A model generated the notes under the pieces. That model had not been told where the DNA came from and did no database searches. It saw only the letters and a list, made by a program, of their open reading frames with translations. From Dama dama (lineage: Eukaryota; Chordata; Mammalia; Artiodactyla; Cervidae), in NCBI RefSeq assembly GCF_033118175.1, contig NW_026870965.1:2666001-2730000 (forward strand): a stretch of 64,000 nt of DNA, in the 5' to 3' direction. Each line of letters begins with the position of its first letter. Position 1 is the stretch's first letter. The position numbers and the translations under genes were made by a program. Below, one piece after another: positions 25,501 through 36,992 of the stretch.

Positions 25501-26790
25501 TGAAAAGGTGTGAAATATATGAAGAGCTTCAAAAGTTGTCAAAAATATGAGGAGCATGAAATGATCTGAAAAATAGGAGGAACATGAAACGGTCTGAAAA
25601 ATAGGAAGAGCATGAAACGGTGTTCAAATACATGAAGAGCCTGAAAAGGTGTGAAAAATATGAAGAGCTTGAAAAGGTGTGAAAAATATGAACAGCTTCA
25701 AAAGGTGTCAAAAATGAGATGAGCATGAAGCGGTCTGAAAAATAGGAGGAGCATGAAGTGGTGTTGAAAAACATGAAAAGCCTGAAAAAGTGTGAAATAT
25801 ATGAAGAGCTTCAAAAGGTGTGAAAAATATGAGAGGCATGAAATGACTGAAAAATAGGAGGAGCATGATGCCGTGGTCAAAAACATGAAGAGCCTGAAAA
25901 GGTGTGAAAAATATAAAGAGCTTCAAAAGGTGTCAAAAATATTAGGAGCATGAAACAGTATGAAACATAGGATGAGCATGATACTTTTTTGAAAAAGATG
26001 AAGAGCATGAAAAGGTGTGAAAAATATGAAGAGCTTCAAAAGATGTTAAAAATATGAGGAGCATGAAACTTTCTGAAAAATTGGAGGAGCATGAAGCGGT
26101 GTTGAAAAGCATGAAGAGCCTGAAAATGTGTGAAATGTATGAAGAGCTTCAAAAGGTGTCAAAAATATGAGGAGCATGAAACGTTCTGAAAAATAGGAGG
26201 AGCATGAAGCGGTGTTGAAAAACATGAAGAGCCTGAAAAGGTTTGAAAAATATGAAGAGCTTCAAAAGGTGTCAAAAATATGAGGAGCATGAAACGGTCT
26301 GAAAAATATGAGCAGCATGAAGCGGTGTTGAAAAACATGAAGAGCCTGAAAAGGTGTGAAAAATATGAAGAGCTTCAAAATGTGTCAAAAATATGAGGAG
26401 CATGAAAGGGTCTGAAAAATAGGAGGAGCATGAGGCGGTGTTGAAAAACATGAAGAGCCTGAAAACGTGTGAAAAATATAAAGAGCTTCAAAAGGTGTGA
26501 AAAATATGAAGAGCTTCAAAAGGTGGCAAAAATGAGATGAACATGAAACGGTCTGAAAAATAGGCGGAGCATGAAGCGGTGTTGGAAAACATGAAGAGCC
26601 TTAAAAGGTCTGAAAAATATGAAAGGCTTCAAAAGGTGTGAAAAATATGAGGAGCATGAAACGGTCTGAAAAATCGGAGGAGCATGAAGCGGTGTTGAAA
26701 AACATGAAGAGCCTGAAAAGGTGTGAAAAATATGAAGAGCTTCAAAAGGTGTAAAAAATATGAGGAGCATGAAACGGTCTGCAAAAAAGT
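22541..26790 (+). repeat. H1 higher-order repeat copy (long form, 4,250 bp)
   Basis: Copies are counted from the marker AGGAGCATGAAGTGATGTTG, which follows an unusual CTGCAAAAAAGT. Similarity to the H family begins earlier, near 22380 (GTAAAAATGAGATGAACATG). H1 is the long form: at about 23223-23720 it carries a segment with AAGAGGATCATGAAACGG and TTGAAAGACATGAAGAGC that is missing from H3-H6. H2 follows it at an offset of 4,250 bp. Confidence 0.88.
24832..24944 (+). repeat. Reference 113-bp unit (a-b-c-d)
   Basis: This unit is close to the consensus and is useful as a query. Submonomer a is 24832-24859, b is 24860-24887, c is 24888-24915 and d is 24916-24944. The only clear departure from consensus is in c, where ATCAGAGG replaces ATAGGAGG. 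The choice of GTGTG as the first base is arbitrary, because the array is circularly permutable. Confidence 0.92.
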
Positions 26791-29700
26791 AGGAGCATGA
26801 AGTGATGTTGAAAAACTTGAAGAGCATGAAAAGGTGTGAAAAATATGAAGAGGTTCAAAGTTGTGAAATACATGAGGATCATGAAACGGTTTGAAAAATT
26901 GGAGGAGCATGAAGCAGAGTTCGAAAACATGAAGAGCCTGAAAAGGTTTGAAAAATATGAAGAGCTCAAAAAGTGTCAAAAATATGAGGATCATGAAACG
27001 ATCTGAAAATTAGGAGGAGCATGAAGCGGTGTTGAAAAACATGAAGAGCCTGAAAACTTGTGAAAAATATGAAGAGCTTCAAAAGGTGTGAAAAATATGA
27101 AGAGCTTCCAAAGGTGTCAAAAATGAGATGAGCATGAAACGGTCTGAAAAATAGGAGGAGCATGAAGTGGTCGTGAAAATCATGAAGTGCCTGAAAAGGT
27201 GTGAAATATATGAAGAGCTTCAAAAGTTGTGAAAAAATGAGGAGGTTCAAAAGGTGTCAAAAATATGAGGAGCATGAAACGGTCTGAAAAATAGGAGGAG
27301 CATGAAACGGTGTTCAAAAACATGAAGAGCCTGAAAAGGTGTGAAAAATATGAAGAGCTTGAAAAGGTGTGAAATACATGAGGAGCCTGAAGCGGTCTGA
27401 AAAATAGGAGGAGCATGAAACGGTGTTGATAAACATGAAGAGCCTGAAAAGGTGTGAAAAATAGGAAGAGCTTCACAAGGTGTCTAATATATGAGGAGCA
27501 TGAAACGGTCTGAAAAATAGGAGGAGCATGAAGTGGTGGTGAAAATCATGAAGTGCCTGAGAAGGTGTGAAATATATGAAGAGCTTCAAAAGATGTGAAA
27601 AAATGAGGAGGTTCAAAAGGTGTGAAAAATATGAGGAACATGAAACGGTCTGAAAAATAGGAGGAGCATGAAACCGTCTGAAAAATAGGAGCAGCATGAA
27701 ACAGTGTTGAAAGACATGAATAGCTTCAAAAGTGTCAAAAATATGAGGAGCATGAAACGGTCTGAAAAATAAGAGGATCATGAAACGGTCTGAAAAATAG
27801 GAGCAGCATGAAACGGTGTTGAAAGACATGAAGAGCTTCAAAAGGTGTCAAAATATGAGGAGAATGAAACGGTTTGAAAAATAGGAGTAGCATTAAACGG
27901 TCTGAAAAATAGAGGCAGCATGGAATGGTGTGGAAAAACATGAAGAGCTTCAAAAGTTGTGAAAAAATGAGGAGGTTCAAAAGGTGTCAAAAATATGAGG
28001 AGCATGAAACGGTCTGTAAAATAGGAGGGGCTTGAAACGGTGTTCCAAAACATGAAGAGCCTGAAAAGATGTGAAAAATATGAACAGCTTCAAAAGCTGT
28101 GAAAAATACGAGGAGCATGAAACAGTTTGAAAAATAGGAGAAGCATGAAACAGTGTTGAAAACATGAAGAGCATGACAAGTGTGAAAAATATAAAGAGCA
28201 TTAAATGGTGTCAAAAATATGAGGAGCATGAAATGGTCTGAAAAAAAGGAGGAGCATGAAGCGGTGTTGAAAACATGAAAAGCCTGAAAATGTGTGAAAA
28301 ATATGAAGAGCTTCCAAAGGTGTGAAAAATATGAATAGCTTTGAAATGTGTCAATAATGAGAGGAGCATGAAACGGTGTGAAAAATAGGAGGAGCATGAA
28401 GCGGTGTGCAAAAACATGAAGAGCCTGAAAAGGTGTGAAAAATATGAAGAGCTTCAAAAGGTGTTAAAAATATGAGGAGCATGAAACGGTCTGAAAAATA
28501 GGAGGAGCATGAAACGGTGTTGAAAACATGAAGAGCCTGAAAAGGTGTGAAAAATATGAAGAGCTTCAAAAGATGTCAAAAATATGAGGAGCATGAAGCG
28601 GTCCGACAAATAGGATGAGCATGAAGCGGTGTTGAAAACATTAAGAGCCTGAAGAGTTGGGAAATATATAAAGAGCTTGTAAAGGTGTCAAAAATAGTGG
28701 GAGCATGAAACGGTGTTAAAAATAGGAGAAGCATGAAGTGATGTTGAGAGACCTGAAGAGAATGAAAAGGTGTGAAAAATATGAAGAGCTACAAAAGATG
28801 TGAAATATATGAGGAGCATGAAATGATCTGAAAAATAGGAGGAGCATGAAACGTTGTTGAAAAACATGAAGAGCTTGAAAACGTGTGAAAATTATGAAGA
28901 CCTTCAAATGTGTCAAAAAAAAGGAGGAGCATGAAATGGTGTTCAAAAACATGAAGAGCCTGAAAAGGTGTGAAAAATATTAAGATCTTCAAAAGGTGTC
29001 AAAAATATGAGGAGCATGAAACGGTCTGAAAAATAGGAGGAACATGAAGCATGGTTGAAAAACATGAAGAGCCTGAAAAGGTGTGAAAAATAGGAAGAGC
29101 TTCAAAAGGTGTCAAAAATTTGAGGAGCATGAAACGGTCTGAAAAATCAGAGGAGCATGAAGCGGTGTTGAAAAACATGAAGAGCCTGAAAAGTTGTGAA
29201 AAATATGAAGAGCTTCAAAAGGTGTGAAAAATATGAAGAGCTTCAAAAGGTGTCAAATATTGGATGATCAAGAAAAGTTCTGAAAAATAGGAGGAGCATG
29301 AAATGTTGTTGAAAAAATGAAGATCCTGAAAAGGAGTGAAATATATGAAGAGCTTCAAAAGGTGTGAAAAATATGAAGAGCTTCAAAAGGTGTCAAAAAT
29401 GAGATGATAATGAAGCGGTCTGAAAAACTGGAGGAGCATGAAGCGCTGTTGAAAACCATGAAGAGGCTGAAAAGGTGTGAAAATATGAAGAGCTTCAAAA
29501 GGTGTGAAAAATATGAAGAGCTTCAAAAGGAGACAAACATATAAGGAGCATGAAACGGTCTGAAAAATAGGAGGAGCATGAAATGGTGTTGAAAAACATG
29601 AAGAGCCTGAAAACGTGTGAAAACTATGAAGAGTTTCAAAAGATGTGAAAAATAAGAAGAGCTTCAAAAGGTGTCAAAAATGATGTGAGCATGAAACGGT

Positions 29701-31320
29701 CTGAAAAATAGGAGGAGCATGAAGTGGGGTTGAAAAAAATGAAGAGCCTGAAAAGGTGTGAAATATATGAAGAGCTTCAAAAGGTGTCAAAAATATGAGG
29801 AGCATGAAATGATCTGAAAAATACGAGGATCATGAAATGGTCTGAAAAATAGGAAGAGCATGAAACAGTGTTCAAAAACATGAAGAGCTTGAAAAGGTGT
29901 GAAAAATATGAACAGCTACAAAAGGTGTCAAAAATGAGATGAGCATGAAGCGGTCTGAAAAATAGGAGGAGCATGAAGTGGTGTTGAAAAACATGAAAAG
30001 CCTGAAAAAGTGTGAGATATATGAAGAGCTTCAAAAGGTGTGAAAAATATGAGAGGCATGAAACGACTGAAAAATAGGAGGAGCATGATGCCGTGGTCAA
30101 AAACATGAAGAGCCTGAAAAGGTGTGAAAAATATAAAGAGCTTCAAAAGGTGTCAAAAATATTAGGAGCATGAAACAGTATGAAACATAGGATGAGCATG
30201 ATACTTTTTTGAAAAAGATGAAGAGCATGAAAAGGTGTGAAAAATATGAAGAGCTTCAAAAAATGTTAAAAATATGAGGAGCATGAAACTTTCTGAAAAA
30301 TTGGAGGAGCATGAAGCGGTGTTGAAAAGCATGAAGAGCCTGAAAAGGTGTGAAATGTATGAAGAGCTTCAAAAGGTGTCAAAAATATGAGGAGCATGAA
30401 ACGTTCTGAAAAATAGGAGGAGCATGAAGCGGTGTTGAAAAACATGAAGAGCTTGAAAAGGTTTGAAAAATATGAAGAGCTTCAAAAGGTGTCAAAAATA
30501 TGAGGAGCATGAAACGGTCTGAAAATTGGAGGAGCATGAAACGGTGATCAGAAACATGAAGAGCCTGAAAAGGTGTGAAAAATATGAAGAGCTTCAAAAG
30601 GTGTGACATACATGAGGAGCATGAAACGGGCTGAAAAATAAGAGAAGCATGAAGTGCTGTGGAAAAACATGAAGAGCCTGAAAAGCTGTGAAAAATATGA
30701 AGAGCTTCAAAAGGTGTGAAATACAAGAGGAGCATGAAATGGGCTGAAAAATAGGAGAAGCATGAAGTGGTGTTTAAAAATATGAACAGCTTGAAAAGGT
30801 GTGAAAAATATGAAGAGCTTCAAAAGGTGTCAAAAATGAGATGAGCATGAAATGTTCTGAAAAATAGGAGGATCATGAAACGGTGTTGAAAAACATGAAG
30901 AGCCTGAAAAGATGTGAAAAATATGAAGAGCTTCAAAAGGTGTCAAAAATATGAGGAGCATGAAACGTTCTGAAAAATAGGAGGAGCATCAACCTGTGTT
31001 CAAAAACATGAAGAGCCTGAAAAGGTGTGAAAAATATGAAAAGCTTCAAAAGGTCTCAAAAATGAGATGAGCATGAACCCGTCTGAAAAATAGGAGGAAA
31101 ATGAAGCGGTGTAGAAAGACATGAAGAGCCTGAAAAAGTGTGAGAAATATGAAGAGCTTCAAAAGGTGTCAAAAATATGAGGAGCATGAAACGGTCTGCA
31201 AAAAAGTAGGAGCATGAAGTGATGTTGAAAAACTTGAAGAGCATGAAAAGGTGTGAAAAATATGAAGAGCTTCAAAAGGTGTAAAAAATATGAGGAGCAT
31301 GAAACGGTCTGCAAAAAAGT
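26791..31320 (+). repeat. H2 higher-order repeat copy (chimeric, 4,530 bp)
   Basis: In register with H1 at 4,250 bp, then 4,239 and 4,220 after small losses. One loss, near 29890, is a whole 28-bp submonomer. From about 30520 it stops following H1 and follows the S segment of 21.2 kb until about 31048. It then re-enters the H family and ends with a duplicated 113-bp unit (CTGCAAAAAAGTAGG at about 31199 and 31312). Confidence 0.87.
30468..31048 (+). repeat. S segment, copy 2, embedded in H2
   Basis: Identical in order to 21180-21760 at a constant offset of 9,288 bp. It replaces the H-family section that in H1 begins near 26298 with AAAAATATGAGCAGCATG and that returns in H3 near 34760. Confidence 0.87.
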
Positions 31321-34300
31321 AGGAGCATGAAGCGGTGTTGAAAAACATGAAGAGCATGAAAAAGTGTGAAAAATATGAAGAGGTTCAACGTTTTGAAATA
31401 CATGAGGATCATGAAACGGTTTGAAAAATTGGAGGAGCATGAAGCAGAGTTCGAAAACATGAAGAGCCTGAAAAGGTTTGAAAAATATGAAGAGCTCAAA
31501 AAGTGTCAAAAATATGAGGAGCATGAAACGATCTGAAAAATAGGAGGAGCATGAAGCGGTGTTGAAAAACATGAAGAGCCTGAAAACGTGTGAAAAATAT
31601 GAAGAGCTTCAAAAGGTGTGAAAAATATGAAGAGCTTCCAAAGGTGTCAAAAATGAGATGAGCATGAAACGGTCTGAAAAATAGGAGGAGCATGAAGTGG
31701 TCGTGAAAATCATGAAGTGCCTGAAAAGGTATGAAATATATGAAGAGCTTCAAAAGTTGTGAAAAATGAGGAGGTTCAAAAGGTGTCAAATATATGAGGA
31801 GCATGAAACGGTCTGAAAAATAGGAGGAGCATGAAACGGTGTTCAAAAACATGAAGAGCCTGAAAAGGTGTGAAAAATATGAAGAGCTTGAAAAGGTGTG
31901 AAATACATGAGGAGCCTGAAGCGGTCTGAAAAATAGGAGGAGCATGAAACGGTGTTGAAAAACATGAAAAGCCTGAAAAGGTGTGAAATATATGAAGAGC
32001 TTCAAAAGTTGTGAAAAAATGAGGAGGTTCAAAAGGTGTCAAAAATATAAAGAGCTTCCAAAGTTGTCAAAAATGAGATGAGCATGAAACGGTCTGAAAA
32101 ATAGGAGGAGCATGAAGTGGTCGTGAAAATCATGATGTGCCTGAAAAGGTGTGAAATATATGAAGAGCTTCAAAAGTTGTGAAAAAATGAGGAGGTTCAA
32201 AAGGTGTCAAAAATATGAGGAGCATGAAACGGTCTGTAAAATAGGAGGGGCTTGAAACGGTGTTCCAAAACATGAAGAGCCTGAAAAGATGTGAAAAATA
32301 TGAACAGCTTCAAAAGCTGTGAAAAATATGAGGAGCATGAAACAGTTTGAAAAATAGAAGCATGAAACAGTGTTGAAAACATGAAGAGCATGACAAGTGT
32401 GAAAAATATAAAGAGCATTAAAAGGTGTCAAAAATATGAGGAGCATGAAATGGTCTGAAAAAAAGGAGGAGCATGAAGCGGTGTTGAAAACATGAAAAGC
32501 CTGAAAATGTGTGAAAAATATGAAGAGCTTCCAAAGGTGTGAAAAATATGAATAGCTTCGAAATGTGTCAATAATGAGAGGAGCATGAAACGGTGTGAAA
32601 AATAGGAGGAGCATGAAGCGGTGTGCAAAAACATGAAGAGCCTGAAAAGGTGTGAAAAATATGAAGAGCTTCAAAACGTGTTAAAAATATGAGGAGCATG
32701 CAACGGTCTGAAAAATAGGAGGAGCATGAAACGGTATTGAAAACATGAAGAGCCTGAAAAGGTGTGAAAAATATGAAGAGCTTCAAAAGATGTCAAAAAT
32801 ATGAGGAGCATGAAGCGGTCCGACAAATAGGATGAGCATGAAGCGGTGTTGAAAACATTAAGAGCCTGAAGAGTTGGGAAACATATAAAGAGCTTGTAAA
32901 GATGTCAAAAATAGTGGGAGCATGAAACGGTGTGAAAAATAGGAGAAGCATGAAGTGATGTTGAGAGACCTGAAGAGAATGAAAAGGTGTGAAAAATATG
33001 AAGAGCTACAAAAGATGTGAAATATATGAGGAGCATGAAATGATCTGAGAAATAGGAGGAGCATGAAACGTTGTTGAAAAACATGAAGAGCTTGAAAACG
33101 TGTGAAAATTATGAAGACCTTCAAAATGTGTCAAAAAAAAGGAGGAGCATGAAATGGTGTTCAAAAACATGAAGAGCCTGAAAAGGTGTGAAAAATATTA
33201 AGATCCTCAAAAGGTGTCAAAAATATGAGGAGCATGAAACGGTCTGAAAAATAGGAGGAACATGAAGCATGGTTGAAAAACATGAAGAGCCTGAAAGGGT
33301 GTGAAAAATATGAAGAGCTTCAAAAGGTGTCAAAAATTTGAGGAGCATGAAACGGTCTGAAAAATCAGAGGAGCATGAAGCGGTGTTGAAAAACATGAAG
33401 AGCCTGAAAAGTTGTGAAAAATATGAAGAGCTTCAAAAGGTGTGAAAAATATGAAGAGCTTCAAAAGGTGTCAAATATTGGATGATCAAGAAAAGTTCTG
33501 AAAAATAGGAGGAGCATGAAATGTTGTTGAAAAAATGAAGATCCTGAAAAGGAGTGAAATATATGAAGAGCTTCAAAAGGTGTGAAAAATATGAAGAGCT
33601 TCAAAAGGTGTCAAAAATGAGATGATAAGGAAGCGGTCTGAAAAACTGGAGGAGCATGAAGCGCTGTTGAAAACCATGAAGAGGCTGAAAAGGTGTGAAA
33701 AATATGAAGAGCTTCAAAAGGTGTGAAAAATATGAAGAGCTTCAAAAGGAGACAAACATATAAGGAGCATGAAACGGTCTGAAAAATAGGAGGAGCATGA
33801 AATGGTGTTGAAAAACATGAAGAGCCTGAAAACGTGTGAAAACTATGAAGAGTTTCAAAAGATGTGAAAAATAAGAAGAGCTTCAAAAGGTGTCAAAAAT
33901 GATGTGAGCATGAAACAGTCTGAAAAATAGGAGGAGCATGAAGTGGGGTTGAAAAAAATGAAGAGCCTGAAAAGGTGTGAAATATATGAAGAGCTTCAAA
34001 AGGTGTCAAAAATATGAGGAGCATGAAATGATCTGAAAAATAGGAGGAACATGAAATGGTCTGAAAAATAGGAAGAGCATGAAACGGTGTTCAAAAACAT
34101 GAAGAGCCTGAAAAGGTGTGAAAAATATGAAGAGCTTGAAAAGGTGTGAAAAATATGAACAGCTACAAAAGGTGTCAAAAATGAGATGAGCATGAAGCGG
34201 TCTGAAAAATAGGAGGAGCATGAAGTGGTGTTGAAAAACATGAAAAGCCTGAAAAAGTGTGAGATATATGAAGAGCTTCAAAAGGTGTGAAAAATATGAG

Positions 34301-35256
34301 AGGCATGAAACGACTGAAAAATAGGAGGAGCATGATGCCGTGGTCAAAAACATGAAGAGCCTGAAAAGGTGTGAAAAATATAAAGAGCTTCAAAAGGTGT
34401 CAAAAATATTAGGAGCATGAAACAGTATGAAACATAGGATGAGCATGATACTTTTTTGAAAAAGATGAAGAGCATGAAAAGGTGTGGAAAATATGAAGAG
34501 CTTCAAAAGATGTTAAAAATATGAGGAGCATGAAACTTTCTGAAAAATTGGAGGAGCATGAAGCGGTGTTGAAAAGCATGAAGAGCCTGAAAAGGTGTGA
34601 AATGTATGAAGAGCTTCAAAAGGTGTCAAAAATATGAGGAGCATGAAACGTTCTGAAAAATAGGAGGAGCATGAAGCGGTGTTGAAAAACATGAAGAGCT
34701 TGAAAAGGTTTGAAAAATATGAAGAGCTTCAAAAGGTGTCAAAAATATCAGGAGCATGAAACGGTCTGAAAAATATGAGCAGCATGAAGCGGTGTTGAAA
34801 AACATGAAGAGCCTAAAAAGGTGTGAAAAATATGAAGAGCTTCAAAATGCGTCAAAAATATGAGGAGCATGAAACGGTCTGAAAAATAGGAGGAGCATGA
34901 GGCGGTGTTGAAAAACATGAAGAGCCTGAAAACGTGTGAAAAATATGAAGAGCTTCAAAAGGTGTGAAAAATATGAAGAGCTTCAAAAGGTGGCAAAAAT
35001 GAGATGAACATGAAACGGTCTGAAAAATAGGCGGAGCATGAAGCGGTGTTGGAAAACATGAAGAGCCTTAAAGTTCTGAAAAATAGGAAAGGCTTCAAAA
35101 GGTGTGAAAAATATGAGGAGCATGAAACGGTCTGAAAAATCGGAGGAGCATGAAGCGGTGTTGAAAAACATGAAGAGCCTGAAAAGGTGTGAAAAATATG
35201 AAGAGCTTCAAAAGGTGTAAAAAATATGAGGAGCATGAAACGGTCTGCAAAAAAGT
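31321..35256 (+). repeat. H3 higher-order repeat copy (short form, 3,936 bp)
   Basis: First of the short-form copies. It lacks the AAGAGGATCATG segment of H1 and H2. Instead, a ~168-bp stretch at about 31621 is repeated at 32041, exactly 420 bp downstream (GAAGTGGTCGTGAAAATCATG in both, followed by AAGTGCC and ATGTGCC respectively). H4, H5 and H6 share this arrangement. Confidence 0.9.
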
Positions 35257-36992
35257 AGGAGCATGAAGTGATGTTGAAAAACTTGAAGAGCATGAAAAAG
35301 TGTGAAAAATATGAAGAGGTTCAACGTTTTGAAATACATGAGGATCATGAAACGGTTTGAAAAATTGGAGGAGCATGAAGCAGAGTTCGAAAACATGAAG
35401 AGCCTGAAAAGGTTTGAAAAATATGAAGAGCTCAAAAAGTGTCAAAAATATGAGGAGCATGAAACGATCTGAAAAATAGGAGGAGCATGAAGCGGTGTTG
35501 AAAAACATGAAGAGCCTGAAAACGTGTGAAAAATATGAAGAGCTTCAAAAGGTGTGAAAAATATGAAGAGCTTCCAAAGGTGTCAAAAATGAGATGAGCA
35601 TGAAACGGTCTGAAAAATAGGAGGAGCATGAAGTGGTCGTGAAAATCATGAAGTGCCTGAAAAGGTATGAAATATATGAAGAGCTTCAAAAGTTGTGAAA
35701 AATGAGGAGGTTCAAAAGGTGTCAAATATATGAGGAGCATGAAACGGTCTGAAAAATAGGAGGAGCATGAAACGGTGTTCAAAAACATGAAGAGCCTGAA
35801 AAGGTGTGAAAAATATGAAGAGCTTGAAAAGGTGTGAAATACATGAGGAGCCTGAAGCGGTCTGAAAAATAGGAGGAGCATGAAACGGTGTTGAAAAACA
35901 TGAAAAGCCTGAAAAAGTGTGAAATATATGAAGAGCTTCAAAAGTTGTGAAAAAATGAGGAGGTTCAAAAGGTGTCAAAAATATAAAGAGCTTCCAAAGG
36001 TGTCAAAAATGAGATGAGCATGAAACGGTCTGAAAAATAGGAGGAGCATGAAGTGGTCGTGAAAATCATGATGTGCCTGAAAAGGTGTGAAATATATGAA
36101 GAGCTTCAAAAGTTGTGAAAAAATGAGGAGGTTCAAAAGGTGTCAAAAATATGAGGAGCATGAAACGGTCTGTAAAATAGGAGGGGCTTGAAACGGTGTT
36201 CCAAAACATGAAGAGCCTGAAAAGATGTGAAAAATATGAACAGCTTCAAAAGCTGTGAAAAATATGAGGAGCATGAAACAGTTTGAAAAATAGAAGCATG
36301 AAACAGTGTTGAAAACATGAAGAGCATGACAAGTGTGAAAAATATAAAGAGCATTAAAAGGTGTCAAAAATATGAGGAGCATGAAATGGTCTGAAAAAAA
36401 GGAGGAGCATGAAGCGGTGTTGAAAACATGAAAAGCCTGAAAATGTGTGAAAAATATGAAGAGCTTCCAAAGGTGTGAAAAATATGAATAGCTTCGAAAT
36501 GTGTCAATAATGAGAGGAGCATGAAACGGTGTGAAAAATAGGAGGAGCATGAAGCGGTGTGCAAAAACATGAAGAGCCTGAAAAGGTGTGAAAAATATGA
36601 AGAGCTTCAAAACGTGTTAAAAATATGAGGAGCATGCAACGGTCTGAAAAATAGGAGGAGCATGAAACGGTGTTGAAAACATGAAGAGCCTGAAAAGGTA
36701 TGAAAAATATGAAGAGCTTCAAAAGATGTCAAAAATATGAGGAGCATGAAGCGGTCCGACAAATAGGATGAGCATGAAGCGGTGTTGAAAACATTAAGAG
36801 CCTGAAGAGTTGGGAAACATATAAAGAGCTTGTAAAGATGTCAAAAATAGTGGGAGCATGAAACGGTGTGAAAAATAGGAGAAGCATGAAGTGATGTTGA
36901 GAGACCTGAAGAGAATGAAAAGGTGTGAAAAATATGAAGAGCTACAAAAGATGTGAAATATATGAGGAGCATGAAACGGTCTGCAAAAAAGT
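35257..36992 (+). repeat. H4 higher-order repeat copy with 2.2-kb internal deletion
   Basis: Only 1,736 bp long against 3,936 bp in H3 and H5. It follows H3 closely up to GCTACAAAAGATGTGAAAT near 36957, then jumps to the end of the unit (GAAACGGTCTGCAAAAAAGT). The breakpoint lies in the shared 17-bp ATATGAGGAGCATGAAA at 36960-36976, inside a b submonomer. Confidence 0.92.

Noticed and set aside
31496..32032. A 178-codon minus-strand open frame, with near copies at 35432, 37168 and 41104, as a conserved gene family
   Set aside because: It is the satellite read in one frame. Overlapping frames are also open, the protein is a 113-residue repeat echo, and indels in related copies are 28, 112-114 or 1 bp. 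Conservation between copies comes from whole-segment duplication.
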